Below, in pieces: positions 1 to 9,259 of a stretch of 64,000 nt of DNA (positions within the stretch are counted from its first letter, which is position 1; each line of letters starts with the position of its first letter). The DNA lies in NCBI RefSeq assembly GCF_003206135.1, contig NZ_PZJT01000005.1:1-64000 (forward strand), in the 5' to 3' direction. The position numbers and the translations under genes are program-made. Under the pieces are notes generated by a model. The model was not told the DNA's origin, searched no databases, and saw nothing but the letters and a program-made list of their open reading frames with translations. The DNA is from Salinicola salarius. GTDB lineage: Bacteria; Pseudomonadota; Gammaproteobacteria; Pseudomonadales; Halomonadaceae.

Positions 1-1068
1 AACTGATCCAGATCGCCGTCGAGCACCTTGTCGCAGTTGCTGCTCTGCACGCCGGTACGCAAGTCCTTGATCCGCTGGTCGTCGAGGACGTAGGAGCGAA
101 TCTGGCTGCCCCAGCCGATGTCGGCCTTGCTCTCTTCGGCCTGCTGCTTGGCAGCGTTGCGCTTCTGCATCTCGTGCTCCCACAGCTTCGCCTTCAACTG
201 CTTCATGGCGAAGTCGCGGTTGGCGTGCTGGCTGCGCTGGCTCTGGCAGGCCACCACGATCCCCGTCGGCTCGTGGGTGATACGCACCGCCGAATCGGTG
301 GTATTGACGTGCTGACCGCCGGCACCGCTGGAGCGGTAGGTGTCGGTTCGCAGATCGGCCGGATTGATCTCGACCTCGAAACTGTCGTCCACCTCGGGGG
401 AAAGGAACACGGACGCGAACGAGGTGTGCCGACGCCCGCCGGAATCGAACGGGCTCTTGCGCACCAGACGGTGAACGCCGGTCTCGGTACGCAGCCAGCC
501 GAAGGCGTATTCGCCCTGCACGTGAATGGTGGCGGACTTGATCCCGGCCACTTCGCCCGCGGAGACTTCGGTCAGCTCGGCCTTGAAGCCATGATGCTCG
601 GCCCAGCGCAGGTACATGCGCAGCAGCATGTTGGCCCAGTCCTGGGCTTCGGTGCCGCCGGAGCCGGCCTGGATGTCGAGATAGGCGTTGTTCTCGTCCA
701 TCTCGCCGGAGAACATGCGCCGGAATTCCAGCTTGTCGAGCTGGCCTTCGAGATACGCAAGCTCCTTGCGCACCTCGTCGATGGTCGCGTCGTCCTCTTC
801 CATCACCGCCAGCTCGAGCAGCTCGCGATTGTCGGTGAGGCCCGCATCGAGAGTATCGATGGTCTCGACCACGGCTTCCAGCGACGCCCGCTCCTTGCCC
901 AGCTTCTGGGCATAGTCGGGATCGTTCCAGACGTCCGGGTTTTCCAGCTCGCGGGAGACTTCTTCTAGCCGGTCTTTCTTCTCGGCATAGTCAAAGATAC
1001 CCCCTCAGGACGTCTGTCCGTTCGGACAGGTCCTTGATGAGGTTGTTGATCGGGTTGATCTCTTGCAT
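1..1068 (-). CDS. prfB: Peptide chain release factor 2 (programmed +1 frameshift), 3' end outside window
   Basis: Class I release factor that reads UGA and UAA and triggers peptide hydrolysis on the ribosome. The start ATG (1068) opens a 25-codon reading frame beginning MQEINPINN that stops at an in-frame TGA (993-991). Translation resumes in the +1 frame at the slippery CTT-TGA-C, with the Shine-Dalgarno-like AGGGGG just upstream, the classical RF2 autoregulation signal. The long second frame carries the tripeptide anticodon motif SPF (near 450) and the peptidyl-hydrolysis motif GGQ (near 320). The last visible residues, VLDGDLDQF, place the stop about ten codons beyond base 1. A possible -10 box, TACAAT, lies at 1167-1162. 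Identity is certain. Confidence 0.97.
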
Positions 1069-1329
1069 GGGATTCCTGCCAACGTAGCCGCGGGCGCTCC
1101 CTCGGCTCGACGAATGCTGAACCGGAAAAACGAATCGAGAGAACGCCCCAAAAGGGCGCTCATTGTAGCCAACTGCCGGCATAGCGTCATCCCGTCAGAC
1201 GCGGGCAAGCGCAAAGCGCTGTACGGCCGGGCTCGATGCGCTAAGGTTGGAAAATCATGAGCCATCTACCAATAACCATTCGGTCATCGATCACTCGGTC
1301 TTGACCCTCATTTCAGGGATAGCATTTCC

Positions 1330-2928
1330 ATGTCACCGACTCGCCTTGCTGCCGCCATCGGTTTCGCTGCCACACTCACTGCCCTGCCGCTCCAGGCCGC
1401 GACGCTGCAGGTAGGCATTTCCGGCGATCCCGCCTCGCTCAGTCCGGCCAAGATCACCGGCGGCGTGTGGGAAGAGGACGTCCTGCGGGACATCTTCGAA
1501 GGCCCGATCGCCATCGATGCCGACGGCCAGATCATCCCCGGCGCTGCCGAAAGCTGGGAGATCTCCGACGACGGCAAGACCTACACCTTTCATCTGCGTG
1601 ATGGTCTCGAATGGTCCGACGGCGAGCCGCTGACCGCCGATGACTTCGTCTACGCCTATCGCCATCAGGTCGATCCCAAGACTGCCTCCAACTACGCGCA
1701 TCGGCTTTACCCGGTGGTCAACGCCCAGGCGATCAATGCCGGCGAAAAGCCGCTCGAGTCGCTGGGCGTCGAATCCCTGGACGACGGCAAGACGCTCAGG
1801 ATCACGTTGAACGCGCCCACCGTCTATTTCCTCAAGACGCTGGTACTGCCGTTTGCCTATCCGATTCCGAAGCATGTCGTGGACGAATTCGCCGACGACT
1901 GGAGCGATCCGTCCCACATTGCGGTGAATGGCGCGTTCAAGCCGGTGAAGTGGGTCTCCAATACCGAGCTGGAAACGGTCAAGAACCCGAACTTCCATGA
2001 TGCCGACAACGTCAGTCTGGACGGCGTCGACTACTATCCGCTGGAGGACAAGAACGCCGGCATCCAGCGCTTCCGAGCCGGCGAGCTCGACATCCTGCGC
2101 GACTACCCCGCGGCGCAGTATCCGCGCCTCTCCGAGAATCTGCCGGACGCCACGCACCTGTTTCCGTCATTGGGCACCTACTACTACGTGTTCAACCTGC
2201 GTGACGGCTCGCCGGTAGCGGACAAGCGCGTGCGCGAAGCGCTGAGCCTGGCGATTCGTCGCGACGTGATCGCCAAGCAACTGCTGAAGGGCGGCGTCGA
2301 GCCGGCCACCTCTCTCGTGCCCCCGGGCACCAGCGACTACGAGGCCCAGTCCCAGCCGGGGCTCGATGACGACATGGACAGCCGTCTGGCTCGTGCCAAG
2401 TCGCTGATGCAGGAAGCCGGCTACGGCCCGGACAAGCCGCTCGAGCTGACGCTGCGCTTCAACAGCGGCGACGAGCACCGCCAGATTGCCGTGGCGGTCG
2501 CCGCCATGTGGAAGCCGCTGGGGGTCGACGTCGAACTCAGAAATACCGAAGCCAACGTGCATTACGCCGACCTGATGGAAGGCGATTTCCAGGTCGCCCG
2601 TGCCGCGTGGATCTCGAGCTACGACGACGCTCAGAATTTCCTGCAGTTGCTCTCGGCAGAGACCAACAACTATGGCGGCTACCAGGACGAGGACTACAAC
2701 GGCCTGATCAGCCAGTCGGATGCCGAGCAGGATCCGGCGAAGCGCGCGCAGCTGATGCAGCAGGCCGAAGCCCTGGCGCTGGCCGACTATCCCCTGACAC
2801 CGATCTATACCTACAGCTCGCGCAATCTGGTCAACCCTGACGTCGATGGGTGGAACGACAACGCGCTGGATATGCACGCATCGCGCTGGGTGCAGCTTCC
2901 AGAGTCACGGGATGAACGCCCAGAGTGA
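1330..2928 (+). CDS. Peptide ABC transporter periplasmic binding protein 1 (SBP_bac_5, OppA type)
   Basis: Periplasmic substrate-binding protein of an oligopeptide ABC importer, 532 residues, a normal OppA length. A Sec signal peptide ends near residue 22 (PLQA-ATLQVG). The family pattern follows: GDPASLSP near the mature N-terminus, then YTFHLRDGLEWSDGEPLTADDFVYA, and the VREALSLAIRRDVI helix. There is no lipobox cysteine, so it should be a soluble periplasmic protein. AGGGAT about 9 bases before the ATG is the likely ribosome binding site. It is the first of four paralogues (1330-9201) in front of a single oppBC-ATPase set. Substrate specificity cannot be read from sequence. Confidence 0.93.
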   Translation: MSPTRLAAAIGFAATLTALPLQAATLQVGISGDPASLSPAKITGGVWEEDVLRDIFEGPIAIDADGQIIPGAAESWEISDDGKTYTFHLRDGLEWSDGEPLTADDFVYAYRHQVDPKTASNYAHRLYPVVNAQAINAGEKPLESLGVESLDDGKTLRITLNAPTVYFLKTLVLPFAYPIPKHVVDEFADDWSDPSHIAVNGAFKPVKWVSNTELETVKNPNFHDADNVSLDGVDYYPLEDKNAGIQRFRAGELDILRDYPAAQYPRLSENLPDATHLFPSLGTYYYVFNLRDGSPVADKRVREALSLAIRRDVIAKQLLKGGVEPATSLVPPGTSDYEAQSQPGLDDDMDSRLARAKSLMQEAGYGPDKPLELTLRFNSGDEHRQIAVAVAAMWKPLGVDVELRNTEANVHYADLMEGDFQVARAAWISSYDDAQNFLQLLSAETNNYGGYQDEDYNGLISQSDAEQDPAKRAQLMQQAEALALADYPLTPIYTYSSRNLVNPDVDGWNDNALDMHASRWVQLPESRDERPE

Positions 2929-2962
2929 TTCGACTAACGTCTATCTGTGACTAGAATCACAA

Positions 2963-2988
2963 CGAAGGCGGCGTCGTTGCCGCCTTCG
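2963..2988 (+). other. Intercistronic stem-loop between binding-protein genes 1 and 2
   Basis: A perfect inverted repeat, CGAAGGCGGC and GCCGCCTTCG, with a 6-base loop GTCGTT. No T-tract follows, so it is unlikely to be a full intrinsic terminator. Its place after the first gene of a transporter operon suits mRNA stabilisation or partial termination that sets binding-protein levels (inference). Confidence 0.6.
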
Positions 2989-3166
2989 CTCGGCCATATG
3001 CATGAAATGAAACGGACTATCGAGCATTTGAATTAGACGATGCATGAGCTTCACGCGAAGGTATCGCATCCATTTCGCGGGCGTCCTCGCCAGTCGATAG
3101 TTCAGGAACGCATTCGGCCCGAGCCCCTGGCGAATGTGCCACAACAACAAGTCGGAGTTTCAACAG

Positions 3167-4765
3167 ATGTCCAAACTGCATCTTCCCCGCGCACTGTTTC
3201 CGCTCAGCGCATTGGCGCTGGCCACCTCCCTGGCAGCCTCCCCGGCACTGGCAGAGACGCTCAACATCGGCGTTCAGGGCGAGCTCGCCTCGTTCGATAC
3301 CTCGCAGGTTTCCGGTGGGGTATGGGAGTCCCAGGTGCTGATGGACGTCTACGAGGGTCTGGTCAAGCAATCACCGGACGGCGAGCTGCTGCCGGGCATG
3401 GCCACCGAGTGGGAAGTCTCCGACGACGGCAAGACCTATACCTTCCACATGCGGGAGGGAGCAAAGTGGTCCGACGGCGAGCCGGTCACCGCCGAAGATT
3501 TCGTGTTCGGCTGGCAGCATCTGCTGGCACCGGAGAACGCTTCCAAGTACGCCTACATGCTCTATCCGATCGTCAATGCCGAGGCGATCAATACCGGCGA
3601 CAAGAAAGCCGACACCCTCGGCGCCGAATCGCTGGACGGCGGCAAGACGCTCAAGGTCACGCTCAACCATCCGACGCCCTACTTCCTGCAGTTGCTGACC
3701 CACTACACCTCTTATCCGGTGCCCAAGCATCTGGTCGACGAGTACGGCAAGGATTGGGTCAAGCTCGACCATATCGCCTCCAACGGAGCGTTCAAGCCGG
3801 TGGACTGGGTCTCGCAGTCGCGCATCAGCGTCGAGAAGAACCCGGCCTACTACGATGCCGACGAGGTCTCGCTGGATGGCGTCAACTACTACACCGTCGA
3901 GGACCGCAACGCGGGTATTTCCCGTTTCCGCGCCGGCGAACTCGATGTACTGTCCGACTATCCCTCCAGCCGCTATCAGTGGCTGAAGGACAATCTGCCC
4001 GATGCCACCCACATGAGCCCGATGCTCGGCTCCTACTACTACGTGCTCAACAATCGCGACGGCAACCCCACCGCCGACAAGCGCGTGCGTGAAGCGCTCA
4101 ACCTGGCCATTCGTCGCAACGTGCTCTCCGAGCAGATCATGGCCGGCAGCTTCAAGGCTTCCACCGCCATGGTTCCGCCCGGCACCAGCCACTACGACGC
4201 CCAGCAGATGGACCTCGGCAGCGACGACATGAACGATCGCATGGCCCGCGCCAAGGCGCTGCTGAAGGAAGCCGGCTACGGTCCGGATCATCCGCTCGAA
4301 CTGCGCCTGCGCTACAACACCAGCGACGAGCACAAGAAGATCGCCATCGCCGTGGCCGCGATGTGGAAGCCGCTGGGCATCAACGTGCAGATGATCAATT
4401 CCGAAGCGACCGTCCATTACCAGACCATCCAGCAAGGTGATTTCGATGTCGCCCGGGCCGGCTGGATCGCCGATTACAACGACGCCGAAAACTTCCTCAC
4501 CCTGCTGCATACCGGCGTCGGCAACAACTACGGCGCCTACTCCAATCCCGAGTACGACAAGCTGATGGATCAGGCGGCGCAGACCCAGGATCTCGACGCC
4601 CGGGAAGACATTCTCGAGAAGGCCGAGAACGTGGCGCTGGACGACTATGCGTTCATTCCCATGCTGACCTACGTCACGCGCAACCTGGTGAATCCCAAGC
4701 TGGAAGGCTGGGCAGACAACGTCGAGGACGACCATCCGTCGCGCTGGGTCCACTTCACGGAGTAA
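3167..4765 (+). CDS. Peptide ABC transporter periplasmic binding protein 2 (SBP_bac_5)
   Basis: Second OppA-type binding protein, 532 residues from ATG 3167. An in-frame ATG at 3134 would add eleven non-signal-like residues ahead of a good signal peptide, so the later start is preferred. The signal peptide ends around PALAE-TLNIG. It shares the SBP1 pattern throughout (GVQGELASFDTSQVSGG, YTFHMREGAKWSDGEPV, VREALNLAIRRNVL, WKPLGINVQM), so the two are clear paralogues. It lacks a lipobox. The 238-base gap from SBP1 contains the stem-loop at 2963-2988 and may carry a second promoter. Specificity is unknown. Confidence 0.93.
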   Translation: MSKLHLPRALFPLSALALATSLAASPALAETLNIGVQGELASFDTSQVSGGVWESQVLMDVYEGLVKQSPDGELLPGMATEWEVSDDGKTYTFHMREGAKWSDGEPVTAEDFVFGWQHLLAPENASKYAYMLYPIVNAEAINTGDKKADTLGAESLDGGKTLKVTLNHPTPYFLQLLTHYTSYPVPKHLVDEYGKDWVKLDHIASNGAFKPVDWVSQSRISVEKNPAYYDADEVSLDGVNYYTVEDRNAGISRFRAGELDVLSDYPSSRYQWLKDNLPDATHMSPMLGSYYYVLNNRDGNPTADKRVREALNLAIRRNVLSEQIMAGSFKASTAMVPPGTSHYDAQQMDLGSDDMNDRMARAKALLKEAGYGPDHPLELRLRYNTSDEHKKIAIAVAAMWKPLGINVQMINSEATVHYQTIQQGDFDVARAGWIADYNDAENFLTLLHTGVGNNYGAYSNPEYDKLMDQAAQTQDLDAREDILEKAENVALDDYAFIPMLTYVTRNLVNPKLEGWADNVEDDHPSRWVHFTE

Positions 4766-4795
4766 CGGCTTGAGTCGCTGCCAGGAGACGCCGAG

Positions 4796-5731
4796 GTGAG
4801 CTGTATAGGCGTTACCGTCGCCGGTTTATGGACTTCTCCCGAAGCGCCGCGGGCCATCGATGCCCCGGCGCTGGGCAACCCGGCTCTGCTGGAACACTGG
4901 CTGGCCGCGCTGGATGACGACACCCGCCTCGCGCTGTGCAAGGAGAAACGGCTCGCCACCCAGGTGCTGCTGGATACGCCAGTCGAGATACTCGAACGCC
5001 ATCGGGACAGCCAGGGCAACGACTGGTGTCGAGTGATAGTCCCGAGCCAGCCCTCGTCGCTCGATCCTCGCGGTTATCCGGGCTGGGTTCCGAAGGCGCA
5101 ACTCGCCGAGAACGATGGCTGTACAGCGAGCGCCGAAGCGGTAACGGTAATCTCACCGATTGCCTGGCTGCAGGGTCTGCCTGGGGACCATGCGCTCAAG
5201 CTAAGCTTCCTGACCCGGCTGAGACTGGCTAACCCGGTCGCCAAAGACGCCAACCGCGTCTGGGTCGAGAGTGCGCTGGGGCGGGGCTGGCTGCCACGGA
5301 ATTGTGTTCATCTGCCGGATGAACGCTTCCCGGCAACCGCCGCCACGCTGGAAAGGCTCGGCAGACGTTTCGATGGCCTGCGCTACCTGTGGGCCGGCAA
5401 CTCGAGCTTCGGCTACGACTGCTCGGGGCTGGTGCACAGCCTGTTCGCCGCCATCGGCATCGCGCTGCCCCGCGACGCCTCCGATCAGATCGAGACGGGG
5501 CAGTCGGTCGAGAGTGGCGAGCGCCGACCCGGCGACCTGCTGTTCTTCGAAAAGCCCGATGACGAAGGCCGATTAGTGGTCGATCACGTCGCGCTCTATC
5601 TCGGCGACGACCGCATGCTGCACTCGCCGACCAACAACGCGCGTGTCGAATGCCGCCGACTCCGTGGCAGCCGCTATGCCGAACAGCTCTGCGCGGTGCG
5701 CCGCTACCTGTCCACGCCGGAAGCGTCCTGA
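4796..5731 (+). CDS. YkfC-like NlpC/P60 gamma-D-glutamyl-diamino acid endopeptidase with SH3b domains
   Basis: Probable cytoplasmic cysteine peptidase (311 residues) that cuts the gamma-D-Glu to diamino-acid bond of murein peptides, as known for Bacillus YkfC. Two SH3-like segments (about residues 1-170, with WTSPEAPRAID and GYPGWVPKAQL as in YkfC) precede an NlpC/P60 domain. Catalytic candidates are Cys209 (YDCSGLV), His264 (VDHVALY) and His276 (LHSP). No signal peptide is present, so it should act on peptides after import. The start is GTG 4796, preceded by AGGAG at 4783. It lies between SBP2 and SBP3 on the same strand, which points to a transporter that accepts L-Ala-D-Glu-mDAP type peptides (inference). 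Confidence 0.9.
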   Translation: MSCIGVTVAGLWTSPEAPRAIDAPALGNPALLEHWLAALDDDTRLALCKEKRLATQVLLDTPVEILERHRDSQGNDWCRVIVPSQPSSLDPRGYPGWVPKAQLAENDGCTASAEAVTVISPIAWLQGLPGDHALKLSFLTRLRLANPVAKDANRVWVESALGRGWLPRNCVHLPDERFPATAATLERLGRRFDGLRYLWAGNSSFGYDCSGLVHSLFAAIGIALPRDASDQIETGQSVESGERRPGDLLFFEKPDDEGRLVVDHVALYLGDDRMLHSPTNNARVECRRLRGSRYAEQLCAVRRYLSTPEAS

Positions 5732-5883
5732 GTCGAACCGCCGGCAAGATTAAGGCAGCAATGCAGAAAAGCGCCGCTATTGGCAACGAATGGAATACGA
5801 TCGAGACGGGATTCCCGTTTCCGGCAACAAGCCCGACGAGAGTCCCGGCAACTAGGCCAGTAACAACAATCGTCTGATAACGG

Positions 5884-7509
5884 ATGGACTCGATCATGCG
5901 TCAACCGCTCAAACATGGATCCCATCGGCGGCCCGGCAGATTCGGCCTCCCCCTGCTGCTGGGGCTGAGCCTGCTGGCCGGCGCCGTTCAGGCCGCCACG
6001 CTGAGCATCGGTATTCAAGGCGAGCCCGCCTCGCTGGACACCGCCCGGATCGGCGGCAGCACCTGGGAGAACGACGTCCTGGGAGATCTGTTCGAAGGCC
6101 TGGTCACGCTGGACCCGGCCGGCGAGTACATCCCCGGCGGCGCCAGCGGCTGGGACCTCAGCGACGACGGCAAGGTCTATACCTTCAAGCTGCGCGACGA
6201 TGCCAACTGGTCGGATGGCGAACCCGTGGTCGCCGAGGATTTCGTGCTCGCCTTCCAGCGCCTGTTCGATCCGGCCAATGGCGCCGTCTATGCCAGTCTG
6301 TTCTATCCGATTCGCGGCGCCGAGGCGCATACCAAGGGCGAGAAGGATGCCCCCGAACTCGGCGTCGAAGCCGTCGACGCCAAGACCTTGAAGATCACGC
6401 TCGACCAGCCGACGCCCTACTTCCCGACGCTGCTGGCCCATATCGCCGCGTCTCCGGTGCCGTCACATCTGATCGAGCAATTCGGCAACGACTGGACGCA
6501 GATGGGCCATATCGCGACCAACGGCGCCTTCACGCCGACCAGTTGGGTCTCCCACGATCATATCGCGGCGCGCAAGAACGTCGAGTTCCACGCCGCCGAC
6601 GATGTCGCGCTGGATGGCGTCGACTACTACCCGGTCGAGGATCGCAGCGCCGGTCTGCAACGCTTCCGCGCCGGCGGTCTGGATATCGTCCGAGACTTCT
6701 CGCCGGATCGTTACCAGTGGCTGCAGGAGAATCTGCCCGACGCCGTTCATCTCGCGCCGCAGCTGGCCAACTACTACTTCGCGCTCAACCAGCGCGATGG
6801 CCACCCCACCGCCGACAAGCGGGTGCGGGAAGCGCTCAACCTGGCGATCCGCCGCGACGTCATCGCCGACAAGATCATGGGCGGCGTGGTCTCCCCGGCC
6901 AGCGGCTTCGTGCCGGAAGGGGTCAGTCATTTTGAGGCCCAGACCATGCCCGGCCTGGATCGGACGATGGAGGAGCGGGTTGCCGAGGCCAAGGGCCTGC
7001 TCGCGGACGCCGGCTACGGCCCCGATCATCCACTCGAGCTGACGCTGCGCTACTCCACCACCGAGGCCAACAAGCGCATCGCCGTGGCGCTGGCCGCGAT
7101 GTGGAAGCCGCTCGGCGTCGAGACGCAACTGGTCAACGCCGAGGGCGCGGTTCACTACGCCGAGCTAGCCAACGGCAACTTCGATGTCGGGCGTGGCAGT
7201 TGGGTCGCGGACTTCGACGACGCCAGCAACTTCCTCGGCATCCTGCAGAGCGACTCGCCCAAGAATTACGGCGGCTATCGCAGTCAGGCGTTCGACGAGC
7301 TGATGGCCAAGGCCAGTCGCGAGACCGACATGGCCGCCCGCCAGCAACTGCTGCAGCAGGCCGAGCGACAGGCGCTTTCAGACTATGCGGTGGCACCGAT
7401 CTACGTCGACGTCTCGCGCAACCTGGTCAACCCCAAGCTGGAAGGCTGGGAAGACAACGCCCTCAATCGGCATCTGTCGCGCTGGCTTTCGCTGCCGCAG
7501 GGAAACTGA
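5884..7509 (+). CDS. Peptide ABC transporter periplasmic binding protein 3 (SBP_bac_5)
   Basis: Third OppA-type binding protein, 541 residues from ATG 5884, or 537 from ATG 5896, where a GGA lies closer to Shine-Dalgarno spacing; the start is uncertain. The signal peptide has a basic N-region (HGSHRRPGRF), a leucine-rich core and a cleavage site near AVQA-ATLSIG. The mature protein matches SBP1 and SBP2 closely (GIQGEPASLDTARIGGS, YTFKLRDDANWSDGEPV, VREALNLAIRRDVI). There is no lipobox. It begins 152 bases after the YkfC-like gene. Confidence 0.92.
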   Translation: MDSIMRQPLKHGSHRRPGRFGLPLLLGLSLLAGAVQAATLSIGIQGEPASLDTARIGGSTWENDVLGDLFEGLVTLDPAGEYIPGGASGWDLSDDGKVYTFKLRDDANWSDGEPVVAEDFVLAFQRLFDPANGAVYASLFYPIRGAEAHTKGEKDAPELGVEAVDAKTLKITLDQPTPYFPTLLAHIAASPVPSHLIEQFGNDWTQMGHIATNGAFTPTSWVSHDHIAARKNVEFHAADDVALDGVDYYPVEDRSAGLQRFRAGGLDIVRDFSPDRYQWLQENLPDAVHLAPQLANYYFALNQRDGHPTADKRVREALNLAIRRDVIADKIMGGVVSPASGFVPEGVSHFEAQTMPGLDRTMEERVAEAKGLLADAGYGPDHPLELTLRYSTTEANKRIAVALAAMWKPLGVETQLVNAEGAVHYAELANGNFDVGRGSWVADFDDASNFLGILQSDSPKNYGGYRSQAFDELMAKASRETDMAARQQLLQQAERQALSDYAVAPIYVDVSRNLVNPKLEGWEDNALNRHLSRWLSLPQGN

Positions 7510-7590
7510 GTCCCATCCCGAGCTGCGCCGGCAGAGGATGCACTCACGACAACAACAAAAGACACCGCTGGAGCGAGGGCGGAATCAGGC

Positions 7591-9201
7591 ATGACGAAAA
7601 CAACAGTCAGAAAACTGCTCGTTATTGCGGGCTGCGCGATTCTCACACTGACGCCGCCGATGGCAGTAGCCGATATCGAAGGGGGCAAGCAGATCCTGCG
7701 CCGCGCCAATGGGGCAGAACCCTCGTCACTGGATCCGCAGTTGATGACCGGGACCTGGGAGTCGGCCATCATCTCGGATCTGTTCGAGGGATTGCTCACA
7801 CGAGACGCTGGTGGCAGCTCGATCCCGGGCGTCGCCGAGTCCTGGCACATCTCCGACGACGGACTGCACTACACCTTTCACCTGCGTGGCGATGCAAAAT
7901 GGTCGGACGGAACGCCGCTGACCGCCGACGATTTCGTCTATGCCTGGCGTCGAATCCTGAGTCCGGAACGCGCCGCCCCCTATGCCTACATGCTGTATCC
8001 GATTCTCAACGCCCGCGCCTATAACCAGGGCGAACAGCCGGCCGACGCGCTGGGCGTCGAGGCCAGCGACGACCACACGCTGAGCGTAACGCTGGCCCGC
8101 CCCACGGGCTATTTCCTGGAGATGCTAAGCCACGCATCGACTTACCCGGTTCCACGCACCGCCATCGAGCAGTACGGCAGCGACTGGACCAAGCCCGGTC
8201 ACATGATTTCAAACGGCGCCTTCGAGCTGACCGAATGGATCTCCCACGACCACATCGCAGCGGTGAAGAACCCCGACTTCCACGACGCCGCCAATGTCGC
8301 GCTCGACGAGGTCCGGTTTCTGCCCATCGACGACGGTCGAGCCGCCCTCAATCGCTTTCGCGCCGGCGAAGTCGACATGACCAGCAGTGTGCCGACCGAT
8401 CGCATCGAGTGGGCACGCGAGAACCTGCCCGACGCGCTGCATGAAACACCGACGCTGGCGACGTTCTATTTCGCTTTCAATCAGCGGCCGGGCAGCGTTC
8501 TTGATGATCTCCGTATCCGCGAGGCGCTCAACCTTGCCGTTCGGCGTGACATCATCACGACGAAAATTACCCGACTCAATCAGCCCCTCGCCTACAGCCT
8601 GGTGCCCACCGCAATCAGCAATTATGACGGCCCCGAGTTCGACTTTGCCCAGGAACCGACGGATGAGCGGCTTGCCGAAGCGAAAGCGCTCATGCAGGAC
8701 GCCGGCTACAGCCCAGATCACCCCCTGCATCTGACGATCGACTACATCACCAACCAGGACACCAAGCGCATCCCGGTTGCCATGGCCGCGATGTGGAAAC
8801 CGCTCGGGGTCGAGGTCACGCTCACCAACAGCGACGCCGCCGTCTATTACTCGAAATTGCGCCAGGGCGACTTCCAGATCGGCATGGCGCCGTGGAACGC
8901 CGACTACAACGACGCCAGCAACTTCCTGGATCTGTTCCGCACCGGCGTACCCAACAATCACTCCGGCTATAGCAACGCCGACTACGACGCCATGATGGAG
9001 CGCGCCTCGAACGAGCTGGATCTGGACAAGCGCGCGCAGCTCATGGCCGACGCGGAAGGCATTCTGCTGGACGACTACGCCATGTTGCCGCTCTATTTTT
9101 ACATTCGACCGGCACTGGTCTCGCCGTCGCTTTCCGGCTGGGAGGAGAGCCCGATGGACGATCATCTGAGCCGCTGGATGTACTTCAAAGATGCCGAATG
9201 A
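7591..9201 (+). CDS. Peptide ABC transporter periplasmic binding protein 4 (SBP_bac_5, more divergent)
   Basis: Fourth OppA-type binding protein, 536 residues. It keeps the family landmarks (GAEPSSLDPQLMTGTWE, YTFHLRGDAKWSDGTPL, IREALNLAVRRDII) but differs more from SBP1-3, with an N-terminal extension after the signal (DIEGGKQILRRA). The probable type I signal ends at AVA-DIEGG. A lipobox-like IAGC occurs at residues 12-15, but the hydrophobic run before it is very short, so lipidation is less likely. The gap to oppB is 58 bases, consistent with one operon. Confidence 0.92.
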   Translation: MTKTTVRKLLVIAGCAILTLTPPMAVADIEGGKQILRRANGAEPSSLDPQLMTGTWESAIISDLFEGLLTRDAGGSSIPGVAESWHISDDGLHYTFHLRGDAKWSDGTPLTADDFVYAWRRILSPERAAPYAYMLYPILNARAYNQGEQPADALGVEASDDHTLSVTLARPTGYFLEMLSHASTYPVPRTAIEQYGSDWTKPGHMISNGAFELTEWISHDHIAAVKNPDFHDAANVALDEVRFLPIDDGRAALNRFRAGEVDMTSSVPTDRIEWARENLPDALHETPTLATFYFAFNQRPGSVLDDLRIREALNLAVRRDIITTKITRLNQPLAYSLVPTAISNYDGPEFDFAQEPTDERLAEAKALMQDAGYSPDHPLHLTIDYITNQDTKRIPVAMAAMWKPLGVEVTLTNSDAAVYYSKLRQGDFQIGMAPWNADYNDASNFLDLFRTGVPNNHSGYSNADYDAMMERASNELDLDKRAQLMADAEGILLDDYAMLPLYFYIRPALVSPSLSGWEESPMDDHLSRWMYFKDAE

Positions 9202-9259
9202 CGATGCCGACTAGAGAGTTATTCATGACCGCAGCCAAGCCGAGAAGAGGCCGCAACAC

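Noticed and set aside
3371..4753. 460-codon open frame on the minus strand inside SBP2
   Set aside because: GC-rich third positions leave long antisense frames open; the plus-strand frame has signal peptide and family motifs while this one has none.
7591..7640. Lipoprotein signal (IAGC) in SBP4
   Set aside because: The hydrophobic core before the cysteine is too short and a good type I cleavage site follows at AVA-D.
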